The notes: generated by a model not told the origin, from the letters alone. DNA of 64,000 nt from Cadophora sp. MPI-SDFR-AT-0126 (GCA_020747065.1 JAGMVK010000005.1:806001-870000); one strand, 5' to 3'; counted from the stretch's first letter, positions 12,069-23,146 are shown. Numbers and translations: made by a program.

Positions 12069-12930
12069 AAGACTATATGAAAGAGAGTGGGGTTGAAGTG
12101 GCGGATACAGTTGAAAGGATGGCGATACGAACCGTGAACGAAAATGATAGATTTGAGAGAAGCAAAAAGCCCTATGAATATAAGAGCATTCAATTCAGCC
12201 AAGCAGTTCCCTCTCATTGTGTCTCTCCAGGTTTTGATTATCTCGCTTCGTCAATGTAAGTTGCTCCTCTCATGATAACCTTCTTCCTTCCAAAAGGCAG
12301 AAGATCGGTTTCGAGAAGCAGGTATCAAAATTGACTTCATCAAGTTATCTGCAGACCTCCAAAGAGATAAATTGCTATGTGCTGAAAGGACGCGAGACAG
12401 ATTGGTCAGGCACACCCAGGTTCTTGGCAAGTAGAATAGTCGATTTGAATATCGTTTCGGCTGGTTCCTTGAGCCGACAGTCGACTATTGACAGCAAGTA
12501 GAAAACAACCCAAGCCGCCATTGACAAATTTATGAGTTGCGAGTACAGTTGGAACACATAGTCATATTCTATTACGTGGAGATATATATTCCCGAAATCT
12601 TGACTTTCAGTCAGATTGTAAGCAAGCAGAAACCTTGCCGAGGTGGACCTCGGTGAGAGGAGGGGTCTTCGGTACGCACGGTGCCAGGATTAATGATCGA
12701 ATTCCCCGCAAGTGTAGCTGCAGAAACCGACACAACGCCTACCTCCCTTTCTGGCTGAGGGTGGAATATATTGTCAATCACTACCTTGACTCATTTTGAT
12801 GGTCCGATCAATGTAAAGCTCCACTGTACATCTTTTAGACTGTCTACTCTGAGCATCTATTTATTGCCAGTAATTTTCGGCGCATCCTTCTGTCAGACGA
12901 AATCTCACCAGGAGGTCAGCATCCATCACA
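12069..12930. other. Intergenic region between ARP3 and the enoyl-CoA hydratase-like gene
   Basis: These 862 bp lie between tandem plus-strand genes. They should hold the ARP3 3' UTR and the promoter of the downstream gene. No coding sequence, repeat or RNA gene was recognised. Confidence 0.45.
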
Positions 12931-13977
12931 ATGTCGAACAAATATGAGGAACTCATCGTCGAAATCACAGGCCAGATAGGCATCATCAAAGTACTATCCC
13001 AAACCTCCCCTTATACACAAAAGAGCTGCTGCTAAATTTACCACAGTTCAATCGGCCCAAGAGCTTGAACTCGTTCTCAAACAAGCTCACGCAAGAAACC
13101 ATCTCCGCCATCAGAGAGCTCAATGAGCATCCCGATACGGTATTCACAGTCCTCACTGGCGAGGGTAGATTCTTCTCATCCGGTGCCGATGTTAGGGGTG
13201 AGCGTTGCATGTCCTCCCACATCTCAATCGTGGCTCATCATACGTGAACAGGGTCTGGACTTGAATCTACGCAGACTTATGCGAACGATGGAGAGAAAAA
13301 GCTCGCGTTCATGCAAAAATTCACACCTGGTAAACCTCGTTCTCCCGATAATTTTGCTCAGGACTAACTCGGAGGTACAGCTCTTGAGATGCTCCGCTCG
13401 ATCATTGACCACAAGAAAGTCTTCGTCCTAGCCCTCAACGGTCCAGCTGTTGGTGGAGGAGCAGCCTGGTTCACCGGAATATCCGACATTGTCTTCGCGT
13501 CCTCATCATGCTATCTCCAGATCCCATTCAGCGCACTCGGACTTGTCCCCGAGAACGGGTCGGCTATCAATTTCGCCCAAAGCATGGGTGTGCACCGCAC
13601 CAACGAGTTTTTCATGTTCGGTCGTAAGCTTACCGCCAAGGAACTTGAGGAGTTCGGGATCGTCAACCGTGTCTTTGACAATGAAGGGTTCCAGCAAAGT
13701 GTCAAGGCATATTTGGAGGAGCAGTTGAGGATTAATGATCCGAAGAGTATGATGGAGATGAAGAGGTTGCAGAATGCCCCACTTAGAGATGGGAGACTGA
13801 TTGCGGTTGTAAATTCTGTTGATGCGCTTGCAGAGAGATTTGTTGAGAATGCTCCAATGGAGAGGTTCGCGATCAAGAAAAAGGAGATGGAGGGTGAGTT
13901 TCCTGATAGCCTGGTTGTAATGATTGCTAACAAAAGGCTCCGCAGCTAAATCGAAGACTCGGACTTCGAAGATTTGA
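12931..13977 (+). CDS. Enoyl-CoA hydratase/isomerase, probably peroxisomal
   Basis: A crotonase-fold enzyme, most like delta3,delta2-enoyl-CoA isomerases, which shift the double bond of unsaturated acyl-CoAs during beta-oxidation. Five exons are proposed: 12931-12990, 13047-13197, 13252-13329, 13381-13893 and 13946-13977, giving 277 residues. The fold signature includes IIKFNRPKSLNSFS, FTVLTGEGRFFSSGADVRG and the oxyanion-hole segment LALNGPAVGGGAAW. The Glu near residue 154 in LGLVPENGS sits where Eci1-type isomerases carry their catalytic acid. The last intron (13894-13945) joins a 32-nt exon whose product ends in SKI, a variant of the SKL peroxisomal targeting signal 1. If that intron is retained, translation ends at a stop at 13947-13949 with a different tail (NKRLRS) and no targeting signal. 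Hydratase versus isomerase activity cannot be settled here. Confidence 0.88.
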
Positions 13978-14223
13978 AGTGTCAGTTTTGGGTTGAATGT
14001 AGAACTATTTCAGACCAAACATTCGCGACGAGCGATATCGTTTTGCGATGCCCATTCTATTGTGGATTCGAAGCGGAGAAGGTACTGATCAGGAATCAAG
14101 TTGATTTTCTCAAGTGCAGTGAGCTCGATCACTCGTGCAGATGTTCATACTTAACCTGATACATAAATATCAAGAACTGCTAAATGGACCTATTGACACC
14201 TATGTTACCAGCTATTGAGAAGT

Positions 14224-14962
14224 CTACTTCTGAGCAGCAGCAGCAGCAGCAGCCGTCGCCTTATCAGCAGCCAACGTCTGCTGAACCGCTGGTCGACTGA
14301 CACAGCGATTCCACCAAGCGCTTACAGCTTCGCGCCGGACAATGACATCTCCATACCCACAAGCAAAAAGTCTCTGAATCAATGGGATGTAGTAAATATC
14401 CACAAGCGAAAACTCCTTTTGCGCCATGAAATCCCTCTTCCTCAAGATCCCCTCCGCGACATCGAAAAACGCCTCAACAGCTCGCAACGCATCCGAGACG
14501 ACAGCCTCGTCAGCGGGCAAGCCCATAAATTTCTTAGCAAACTTCTCGAACCCAATTCGACCTGCTGGTTCGGCGAAGTAGAATGTCTCTACGGACTGTG
14601 CTTGATCGAAGAGTGCTGTGGCTTCGACATCGGCAGCGGCAGGGAGAAGCGGGAAGGAGTACTTCGTGGCAAGGTATTTGCAGATAGCCCGACTCTCATA
14701 CAGGGTGAAGCCGTCGGGGAAGGTTACGGAGGGTATTTTACCCCATGGATGGCGGTTCTTGTGTTCGTTGGACTAGGAATTGGTGTTAGATGAATTCTTC
14801 GTTACGATTCGAATGTTGAAGGAAGTCTTCCACCTTTTGCTCTCCTTTTTGAAGATTGAGAAGCACCAGTTTGTAATTCGTAAAGCCCCCTTCAGCAAGA
14901 GTTAGACGGACACGATCGGTATTCGTCGACCCGCGACCTCCGTAGAGAGTAAATGCTGACAT
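14224..14962 (-). CDS. Glutathione S-transferase
   Basis: A cytosolic-type GST, which conjugates glutathione to electrophiles for detoxification. Two exons are proposed, 14962-14834 and 14772-14224, joined over a 61-nt intron with donor GTGGAA, a CTAAC branch and a CTAG acceptor, giving 225 residues. The thioredoxin-fold N-terminal domain reads MSAFTLYGGRGSTNTDRVRL, then LLNLQKGEQK spliced to SNEHKNRHPWGKIPSVTF, and DGFTLYESRAICKYL, whose ES pair binds the gamma-glutamyl part of glutathione. The helical C-terminal domain includes FSLVDIYYIPLIQRLF. The arrangement resembles fungal phi-like/GTT proteins. A (GCT)n tract, 14233-14253 on the plus strand, encodes a polyalanine run near the C-terminus. 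An in-frame ATG at 15019 would add 19 residues rich in Lys, Ser and Leu, a possible mitochondrial presequence. The gene is divergent from the Zn2Cys6 regulator. Confidence 0.9.
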
Positions 14963-15019
14963 TTTCGAGCTGGACAAGAGTTTCGACGCGAATGTGGGAC
15001 TATGTTTGAACTTCAGCAT

Positions 15020-15472
15020 GAGAGAATTGGAGAGATCTTTTGCGAGACATTTAGTTTATAAATTCCAATACCATTTTGTTAACAGAAGGAGCTAGTGGTA
15101 GCTCTGTACAAAAGATGGATTCTTTCATTCCCTTCAAGGAATTCTAGACTCAAAGCCTCCTCGGCTGCTAGACGGGACCCATGGACAACAAAAACATCGG
15201 TGGGACTTTCGGGCTTGTTGATTGGCCAGTTCGCTCTCGCTGCCGAATCGAGCTAGGGCTGACCTCCGCGCCTCGAACCAACTATCTGAAGAGGAGTCTA
15301 TCTCAACTTCCTCTAACTTCCCAGAATTATCTTTCTGATGCGCCAGTTCGTAATTCTTCCTTCATGCGCTTTAGCCTGCCCGGAAGTTTTCCTTCTGTGA
15401 CGAGTTCGAAGTCTGAATACCGGACCCCGACAGTAGCCCGGTGTCCGTTCCCGTTTCTTCTTTCTCCTAAGG
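15020..15472. promoter_or_regulatory. Divergent promoter between GST and Zn2Cys6 regulator
   Basis: About 450 bp separate the GST start (minus) from the regulator start (plus). A Zn2Cys6 protein often controls an adjacent divergent gene, so this interval is the natural place for its binding sites. I did not find a convincing CGG-spacer-CCG pair, so this stays an inference from arrangement. Confidence 0.35.
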
Positions 15473-16841
15473 ATGGCCGGACCTCGAGATGTTGTCGCCC
15501 GCAGACGGAATATTGAAGGAAAGACGAAGGTCAAAACTGGTTGTACGACTTGCAGGTTAGTCAAAGCGGGAAGATGTCCTCTCTCATGTACATCACGAGA
15601 CGTAGTCATGCTTACTTAGCCATAGAATCAGGAGAGTCAAATGCGATGAGGCGAAGCCATTTTGCAACAGATGTAGATCTACTGGCCGTACATGTGATGG
15701 CTATGAGTCTCCATTCAAACCTTGGACGGCCCAGTCCATCAATATTTTTCGTGTTTCTTCTGGCGGCAGCAAGTCAGACACTGGCTCACGACCCCTGCAG
15801 CCTACTTTCCTCCTTGAAGTTGCTCCTCAGGATATCGAGCTCCTCAATCGTTATTTCTCTACTAAAACCATGTTCAACATCAATATGGGCTGTTACGAAG
15901 AAGCCAGGCAAGTCCTCCAAGCCAGCTTGACTGATCCGTCTATTCGGCATGCAGTCTCATCCCTCAGAGCTCTTCGGGAAGACCTCGAGGCATCTGGTGA
16001 TGGCCCTGCATCAATCGCACAGCCTAGCTCGGGCTTTAGCTATGGCCTCCAGCAATATAACATGGCTTTGGGAGGCCTTGCGTCCAACATTTCATCGCCG
16101 AGTACCAGTACATTGAAGTCGGCCTTATTGTGTTGTCGGATCTTCATTAGCATTGAGCAGGTGCAGAAGAATTACATTGCTATGGCACAGCACATCATCA
16201 GAGGTCTCAGGATCATGCACGAGTACCGGGCGAGGCCATGCCTTGTTGAAGGGAACCAGTTGTGGCCGGGACACAATGGTGAACTGCCCTTCTTGGATGT
16301 CTTCATCATCAAGCTGTTTTCTGCGCCGTGTAAATTTGCAGACAACCCAGCAGCAGTCGATGTGGCTGCGACGACGCCATCTGTGTCTTTGGATAAGCTT
16401 CATGAAGCAAATGTTGAAACTCGCAACGCTCGTACAATTTTACCTGGCATACGGACACAACTCGGAAGAATCGCTGCCTTGGCTCTTGAATTCCTCAACA
16501 AAGTATCACAAGTCACATCCTTAGAAGCCGCTCTTCGACTGAAAGCCGAGAAAGCAGCTCTGCTGAATTCCTTAGATACGTGGCTTACTGATCTTGAACG
16601 TCTCCAGGCGGGACCTGAACCCATCTCAGTGTCTTTCTTGCGGGTTTTTCGACTGATTCTGAGAATCGTTCTTTTGGGAGCACTTGACTCCTCGCCAAAA
16701 ACTGATAGTTGGCTACAGATGGAGAACGACCGATTGCAGAACCTAGCCAATGATTTGAGTGAGCGGGTTAAGACTTATGTAACATGCACAGGAAATAGTG
16801 GCTCAGGGGATCGCTCTATAATGTACAGCAAAGTACAGTGA
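15473..16841 (+). CDS. Short Zn2Cys6 fungal transcription factor
   Basis: A fungal-specific binuclear zinc cluster DNA-binding protein of 432 residues from two exons, 15473-15555 and 15626-16841. The 70-nt intron interrupts the zinc cluster just after its first two cysteines, a common intron site in this class. The spliced motif is C24-x2-C27-x6-C34-x6-C41-x2-C44-x6-C51 (CTTC, RIRRVKCDEAKPFC, NRCRSTGRTC), a perfect cluster. A basic stretch precedes it (ARRRNIEGKTKVKTG). The rest is helical and resembles the regulatory domain of short Zn2Cys6 proteins, with LLNRYFSTKTMFNI and SALLCCRIFISIEQ. No linker coiled coil is clear. Its target is unknown. Neighbouring GST, NAD(P)-binding protein and UDP-glycosyltransferase genes are the obvious candidates for regulation, by proximity only. 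Confidence 0.88.
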
Positions 16842-17173
16842 TATCGCCTAGCCGCGATTGTTCCTGGTTCTCTAGCGATCAATGGCCCCGGCGAACTGCA
16901 CTATTAGACCGACGAACACAGCTCAGCATGATTCATGGACAGAGTGGAGGAGGCGAATCTGTCCGCGTAACATTTGATGCGACTTCCAGATTCAGCATGC
17001 AGACCGAACTGGCCAATGAGCAGCAATCTCTGGTCTTGCCCCCATCGTGATGTTCCGCTCCGAAGAACTGCTCAACATTATATATGGATCTCCAATACCG
17101 CCGCTCTGTTAGAATGAATCTTCCACGCTTGCCTATCAATTCGACCAGAAAAGTACTTAACCTTCCAATCACC
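16842..17173. promoter_or_regulatory. Short intergenic region before the NmrA-like gene
   Basis: This is a 332-bp gap between tandem plus-strand genes. An open frame in phase with the downstream gene begins at 17084 and could extend it by 30 residues. The extension destroys the normal N-terminal position of the glycine-rich loop, so I treat it as 5' UTR. Confidence 0.4.
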
Positions 17174-17857
17174 ATGCATTTCCTCCTCCTCGGCGCCACT
17201 GGAAGGACTGGTCAGCATGTCGTGTCAGAGTTGCTCTCTCAGGGCCACACAGCCGTTGCCCTCGTGCGTCCCTCTGCCAGCATTACCCCTCGCCCTGGCC
17301 TCACCATCGTCACCGGCTCGCCACTTTCGAAGCCCGATCTACGCAGCGCTCTCCTCGCAACTCCTTCTATGTCGCCTTCAGCAGCAATCATCACACTGAA
17401 CACAGTCCGCAAGTCCGACAGTCCTTTCGCGGCTCAGATCTCACCACCTCGCTTCTTAGCCGACTCATGCGCCAACGTCTGTGGCGCTTTGGCGGAAGTC
17501 GGTTGTCGTCGCATTGTAGTAATGTCAACTGCAGGTGTTGGGGACTCCTGGGGTAAATTGCCACTGTTGAGCAAAGCATTCATGGGTTTGACGAATATCA
17601 AGCATGCTCTTGAGGACCATGGGCTAGTTGATAAGGAGATTCGATTAACAAATATGGATTGGTCTCTCGTGAGGGCTGTAAGGTTACAGTTCGACGACGG
17701 CAAGTCGACTGGGGTGAAGGATGTGAGATTGCTGGGAAGTAATGGCGATGGAATGAGCATGTCCGATAGCGTGAGTGTTGCTAGTGTTGCCAGGTTCCTG
17801 GTCAAGGTTGCTGTTGAGGGACTTTTCATCAAGAGTGCCGTCGTTGTCACCAATTGA
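17174..17857 (+). CDS. NmrA-like NAD(P)-binding (atypical SDR) protein
   Basis: A single-exon Rossmann-fold protein of 227 residues. The start MHFLLLGATGRTGQHVVSEL places the GxxGxxG dinucleotide-binding loop (GATGRTG) at residues 7-13, as expected for the atypical short-chain dehydrogenase/NmrA class. Later landmarks are strand-like VALVRPSA, AAIITLNTVRKSDSPF and RRIVVMSTAGVGDSW. The last sits where the SDR active-site serine region lies, but there is no YxxxK motif, so catalysis is uncertain. Members act either as reductases/epimerases on small molecules or as redox-sensing regulators. The position directly after a Zn2Cys6 regulator on the same strand, near a GST and a glycosyltransferase, suggests a role in modifying or sensing a small molecule. 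That is inference. Confidence 0.82.
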   Translation: MHFLLLGATGRTGQHVVSELLSQGHTAVALVRPSASITPRPGLTIVTGSPLSKPDLRSALLATPSMSPSAAIITLNTVRKSDSPFAAQISPPRFLADSCANVCGALAEVGCRRIVVMSTAGVGDSWGKLPLLSKAFMGLTNIKHALEDHGLVDKEIRLTNMDWSLVRAVRLQFDDGKSTGVKDVRLLGSNGDGMSMSDSVSVASVARFLVKVAVEGLFIKSAVVVTN

Positions 17858-19696
17858 TAGTGGTCGCAGGATTCGGGAACTCTTTTGATGGCTCTACCGA
17901 GCGGCAAGGAAGCGAACAAGATCGCAGTAAAGGCACGGCCAAAAATCGATGAAAACGTGATAGGGTCACAGCTATGGGTATTTCAGGGACAGAAGTCGAA
18001 GGAAGAGATAATCTTACCAAGCAGATTGGAAAATCTTCGTGTCTTCATTGACTCAATGCCTTGTTCCGAGAGCTATTGAATGCGTGCTTTTGTCCACAAA
18101 AACTCTTCATGTATCAAAGCACGCCAGACTTCTAGCTGTGAGATTTCAGGAAATTTGGTCCTCTGCAGAAACATTGAAGTGCGGGATGCCGTAGGCGGAC
18201 AGAAGCCCGACCAATAGTGAAGCCAGGTGATGTCTTCTTACTCTTCTCCCCATCCTTGAGAGTTTTTGTCCAGAGACGTACCCATTCCAAAGTAGTCGAC
18301 GGCGAAGACCCACGATGAGAATATTTGGGGGCTTGTTTGGCTCATTATCAGAGGTCTTCGCCGCTGAGTGTTAGATGCGACATGGAATCTCTCATTCTGT
18401 GAAGGAAGACGGAGCCCGGGGGCAATCGGCCGTCGCATCTTGCTGGCCTGAAAATGCACCATTGAGCCCCACGCCCATAACACACAGCATATGCCTTTGA
18501 CGGACACATTTCACATGCTCCCAATCTGAATTCCTTTTTATATCTGCCATGCCGCCGACGTTGAGACTTCTTGGTCGCTCGTCGCTTAGTCCGGGCTGCT
18601 TCGCCTACCATCACGCATCTGGATATCGCTCATTTCTAACGCCATTCACTATATGTGATTTGCTGTCTTACGAGAATTCTGCAGCACTGGTCTGGGCATA
18701 TGGGCTGGGAATAGTGAGGCTTCGAAAGCATGGTCATTTGGTTCCCAGCTGCTGTGGCTCGGTCTGCAGCTCCAGTTAGCCTTATACTCATGGTTGGGAG
18801 GCTTTAATTCACTTTACGACTCCCGTGGTTTTCTTCACGGATCACGATACAATAGAGGTCTTCCGTAGGCGAGAAAGAGTCGCTGGTTGTCCCACCCCGT
18901 CACACTGCTCAGAGTACTTGACCAGAACTAGCCGAGGCTAGATTAACGATCCCACGAGAATTGCTTGGCATCCCATATCGCGGCGTCGTAACCTTTGACC
19001 AACTTCGACAACGTACCCTCCCTCGTTTAAATGCTTGCCCGATCGTATTTCAGTGCACTCTTATTATCAAATCAGTAGTGAGACTTCGGAGAATCTCGTT
19101 GCCACATGCTGCCATGGCACTCCAGATTACACTGTACTCAAGGAAATCCGCGGCATGTTTCACACAGTACCATACATGGCGAGATGCCATTCGGACAGAT
19201 TTCTGGACGTCTTTTCATTGCGGTGACTTACAGTAGTTCTGTGCTGTCCTTGCTTAGGCCAATTGGAACTGCCGCTCCGTGTTGAGGAACATCCTGAGGT
19301 GCATAGCTTCTTGGACCCAGCCACATGCACGTTCCATTCCCCAGAGATAGCTTGGAGTTCCTGTCTTGTCGAAGATCCTCCCTGACGACTTGCCATTTCA
19401 GGCAAGGGGGGGTGCGTGATAAGAGATCGACCTATTCGGCTTCGTCTATTTGGCGGGATACATGGATGGTGTGAAGCACTGTTCGGATTTTGTTTAGTGC
19501 CAAGGTCAAGCTTCGTCGATCGGCACTGCCATTCCCTTCACTGGGAGATAGCTGAATGCCAAATGCTGAATATGGTGTAGGCTCCGGTGTAACCCCATCG
19601 CTTTCAGTGCCAAAGACATTATGGTTTATCTTGAAGTCCCTTTCTATCTTTACATCTAAATTCGTTTCTATCGACCTTTCTCTCGGAAGTATCCCA
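17858..19696. other. Intergenic stretch, no supported gene
   Basis: About 1.8 kb lies between the NmrA-like gene and the glycosyltransferase, both on the plus strand. Short open frames on both strands show no domain features. An open frame from 19556 runs in phase into the glycosyltransferase and might extend its N-terminus by 47 residues. I regard this as 5' UTR because the extension has no family resemblance. Confidence 0.45.
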
Positions 19697-21408
19697 ATGA
19701 TGGATTCGACCGAAAAATCATCGCATGTTTCGGAAGAGTCTGGAGATGAAGAAATGCGCAAACGGAAAAGAATTCTACTGTTCACAAGCAGTGAATACGG
19801 ACAGGCGAACGTTATCCTTGCAGTCTCATACGAATTACTCATTCTTGAAAAGTACGAGGTGCACATCGCATCATTTGCACCTCTCCAAAGGGTAGGTATT
19901 AAGGGACGCCATATTTACCTATTTCATATTCAAGATATCCTGGAAACATATCATATCATATGTTTATGCCACAAATTGTTGATGAAGTCGCTGACTCCTC
20001 CCTTACCTAGCGTATAAATGAGCTCAATGAACTCCTGCCAAAGCATGTAATTCCTGCTGTCTTCCACTGTATCGCTGGCCCAGCAGCTCTGGATGCTCTT
20101 GCTGCCAAGGATGAATTTATTGGACCGTTTTCGCCTGGGGTTAGAGGCGCTCTAAACACGTATAGATCCACGTTGCCAGCGATGGCGGATACGTGGTCTG
20201 AGGCTGAATACATGTCGGGCTATCGAAGATGTTTGGAGATCGTTGGCTTGGTTGAGCCTAACATTATCATTGTCGATCCGCTCATGAGCCAAGGACTGGA
20301 AGCATGTAATACTCTCTCGCGAAAACATGTGGTGCTGAGTCCAAATACGTTCCTCGAGCTCCTACGCAAGAAGCAATCGCTACTATCACAGTTTGTAACA
20401 ATACCAACGTGAGTCCTGCGAGCAAAATCAGATGAACTCGGCTAATCGCTTCCTAGAATTGCTTCAGGATTCCAATATCCAGTCCCGTGGCACCTGGTTC
20501 CCGCTAATATTTACCTTAAAGTAGCATTGCTTTGGATACTCGTCACGTCACTAAAAGTCAGAGCACTCATACGGTATCGTAAAAATAACCAACTGCCCAG
20601 CTTGCCTCCAGTGTTCAACATCTGGCGAGTAGACAATCACTACCTTCTGCCATCCGTGCCAGAGACCGATTACCCCTGTCATATTCCGTCGAATGTGACT
20701 CCATGCGGACCGATCCTCCTTCCTGTTACATCAGTCTCAGACCAGGATCCGGAGCTCCTCATGTGGTTGCAGCGTGGTCAAACGATATTGATAAACCTTG
20801 GTAGCCATGTCCGGATGGACGATACCATGGCACGAGAATTTTCTTCTGGATTGAAGATTCTGCTGGACAAGAAACATAACGTCCAGGTTTTATGGAAACT
20901 CAAGACGTCTGGAGGTTTGGCTGTGTCGTCTCACATCAAATCAGACAGTGGCTTCTCAGGAACAGGTCTAAACAAAGAGTCTCTTGACTCTATTTCTGCG
21001 GAAATAGCAGATGGCAGGATCCGAATTGTCGAATGGCTTTCGGTCGATCCCCTGGCGATCCTACAAACAGGCCTCGTCGCATGTTCTGTTCATCACGGTG
21101 GCTCGAATTCATTTCACGAAGCTCTCAGCGCTGGTGTTCCCCAGATCGTACTTCCGTGTTGGCTTGACACGCTGGACTTTGCCAACAAGGTGGAATGGTT
21201 AGGCATCGGAATCTATGGCAGTCGAAGTACTGCTCCCTCTATCGAAGCTGGGGAACTATCGCGGGCATTTTTGAAAGTTCTGGATGACAGTGAAGAAGCT
21301 TCGCAGCTGGCATTGAGAGCACGTAAACTTGCTGATATCAGCGGCAAGGTAGGAGGACGGAAGAGGGCATGTGCGAAAATTGTTGAGCTTCTGGAGAGCT
21401 CTTGGTAA
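19697..21408 (+). CDS. UDP-glycosyltransferase (GT1-like)
   Basis: A GT-B-fold enzyme that moves a sugar from a UDP-sugar to a small hydrophobic acceptor such as a sterol, pigment or xenobiotic. Three exons are proposed, 19697-19891, 20011-20408 and 20457-21408, giving 514 residues. The N-terminal domain starts with RKRILLFTSSEYGQANVILA, where QAN replaces the usual GHxxP element. The donor-binding motif of GT1 enzymes is at about residue 410: HHGGSNSFHEALSAGVPQIV followed by LPCWLDTLDFANKVEWLG. ILINLGSHVRMD is the expected loop before it. A hydrophobic segment at about residues 215-235 (YLKVALLWILVTSLKVRALI) may anchor or dock the protein on a membrane. Two adjacent ATGs (19697 and 19700) are both usable. 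The acceptor cannot be predicted. Closeness to the GST and regulator hints at detoxification or specialised metabolism. Confidence 0.88.
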
Positions 21409-22215
21409 AGGTAGATGTTGGGTGGCATTAAGGGTTACAGGCCCTAGTCTCCGGACTCGCTGTTACATGGTGTATTACGACTGCTCTTGGATACCGAGTA
21501 TTCAGTCTTGGGAAGCACCATATTTTTCGAGCAAGTATTGTTGTTGGGGGCCGCCATTACACTTGCCTTTTTAATCACCACACCCTGTCGTTCATTCCTC
21601 GCTTCTCATCTTCTGAATGATGAAATCAAAACAAGCCTTTTCTATACGACAGAGAACCATGAACGATAGGCCCACGAGATAGAATTATGAGACCAATACC
21701 GTGGGGATGAGCCGTGTCAAATTTCGAGGCCATCAGATGTCTTGGTGTTTCGTTTATTCTGAGGCATGTGTGTTTCTCTTTGTTTGGCTAAATTCGGGCA
21801 GGCCCGTTTTCCCCCTGGTACCGTTTTAGGCAGATATGGTATATATTACGATCAACGTCGTTCCATCTCAAGTCGACGTTCCACGATCAGCTGGTCTCAT
21901 GGGTGAATATCCAAGTGGTAATGCCGGGGCATGAAGTGCCGCGACTGCATCCAAAATGTGGGGTCGGCCAGCTCATTGCGGGGGCCTTCAATATCTTCCA
22001 AGCTCCCATCGGCGTTAGAAGCGATCTATGAGGCAGCTGTTCGAAGAAGTTAATATGCAAAAGGTAAAGTGGCTGCGAATGGAAGCTTCTGCTGCCGTTG
22101 TTCCGAAGCTGTCTAGCTCGTTGGCGGGTACATAAATTGAGCCGTGGTACACCCTTTTCTTCCTGTCTTTGAAGCCCAATTTTGTCATTTTCAAATTAGA
22201 ATTTCGTTTCTCGAT
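21409..22215. promoter_or_regulatory. Upstream region of the AA9 LPMO gene with carbon-control-type sites
   Basis: This 807-bp interval separates the glycosyltransferase from the LPMO gene on the same strand. It contains one GGCTAAA at 21786-21792, the consensus of the XlnR/Xyr1 cellulase activator. It also has four SYGGRG sites of the CreA/Cre1 glucose repressor: 21701-21706 (GTGGGG), 21924-21929 (CCGGGG), 21958-21963 (GTGGGG) and 21978-21983 (GCGGGG). The last three fall within 60 bp. A TATA-like TACATAAAT lies at 22129-22137, about 80 bp before the start codon. These short motifs occur by chance too, but the combination fits glucose-repressed, polymer-induced expression. Confidence 0.5.
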
Positions 22216-23146
22216 ATGAAGGTCCAAACATCTGTCCTCGCTCTGGCAGCAGTGGCACAAGCGCACTATGATTTCCCAGCCTTGATCTCCGGGTCAACCA
22301 AAACTCCCGCAGTAGGTCTCATTTCGAATGAACTCACGAATCTCCTATAGTGGTCTCAATTCTGTATGCACGCACGCTCACTTCTTGAATCCAACGCGAA
22401 GCTCACTAACTTTACGATTATCTAGTGGCAATATGTTCGCCAATGGTCTGGCTCACATACATACAACCCAGTGGTAGATGTTACCTCCAAAGATATCAGA
22501 TGTAACGTCAAGGGTGATTCAATCTTCGCACCAGGGACTCTCAGCGTGACTGCTGGCTCGACAGTTGGCTTCACATCCGATCCACCAATCTACCATCCAG
22601 GTCCACTGCAGGCGTACATGGCGAAGGTCCCCGCAGGATCAACTGCGGCAACTTGGGATGGGTCCGGAAGTGTTTGGTTCAAGATCTTTGCCCAAGGCCC
22701 GAAACTAGGTGGGCAGGCATTATCATGGCCGTCGGACAGTACGTTGTCGATTCTCTCATCCTACAGTACGTTAAGTGCTGATCCACTTGGGAACAGGTGC
22801 TGCGACTGTGACATGGAAGATCCCGGCGTCAACCCCTAGTGGCGAATATCTTCTTAGAGTTGAACATATTGGTCTACACTCTGCTTCGGCAGCTGGCGGT
22901 GCCCAGTTCTATATATCGTGCGGACAGATTAATGTCACGGGTGGAGGATCTGGAACTCCTGGGCCGCTTGTTTCGTTTCCAGGGGCCTACAAGGCGACGG
23001 ATCCAGGATTGATGCTCAATATCTACTATCCCGTGGTGAGTAGTGTTTTGAAATTTCGAGTTTGCTTCTTCGAACAAGTTCTCGTGCTAATGTAGATTCA
23101 GCCAACATCTTACACCCCACCGGGACCTCCAGTTTGGACTGGTTAG
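22216..23146 (+). CDS. AA9 lytic polysaccharide monooxygenase (former GH61)
   Basis: A secreted copper enzyme that oxidatively cleaves cellulose or hemicellulose chains. Four exons are proposed, 22216-22311, 22426-22738, 22797-23035 and 23096-23146, giving 232 residues. Residues 1-16 ([16 protein letters not shown]) form a signal peptide, and cleavage exposes His17, the N-terminal histidine of the copper histidine brace. The second copper His is His89 in [15 protein letters not shown]. The axial Tyr is Tyr175 with Gln173 in [14 protein letters not shown], and His164 is also in the expected place. Cys58 and Cys178 form the usual disulfide pair. The C-terminus has [28 protein letters not shown] and VWTG, typical of AA9. 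No carbohydrate-binding module follows. It is complete with every key residue, so an active enzyme is likely. Regio-selectivity cannot be read from sequence. Confidence 0.95.

Noticed and set aside
14215..14793. A 192-codon plus-strand open frame starting MRSLLLSSSSSSSRRLISSQ
   Set aside because: It lies antisense to the second exon of the GST, whose motifs and splice sites are convincing. The Ser run is the complement of the GST alanine repeat.
14224..21408. A classical secondary-metabolite cluster
   Set aside because: No polyketide synthase, peptide synthetase, terpene synthase or P450 is present, so only a small modifying neighbourhood can be argued.
22312..22425. A possible extra mini-exon (TGGTCTCAATTC) inside the first LPMO intron
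   Set aside because: It would require a 39-nt intron, and its downstream donor breaks the frame. A single 114-nt intron joins A32 to W33 cleanly.
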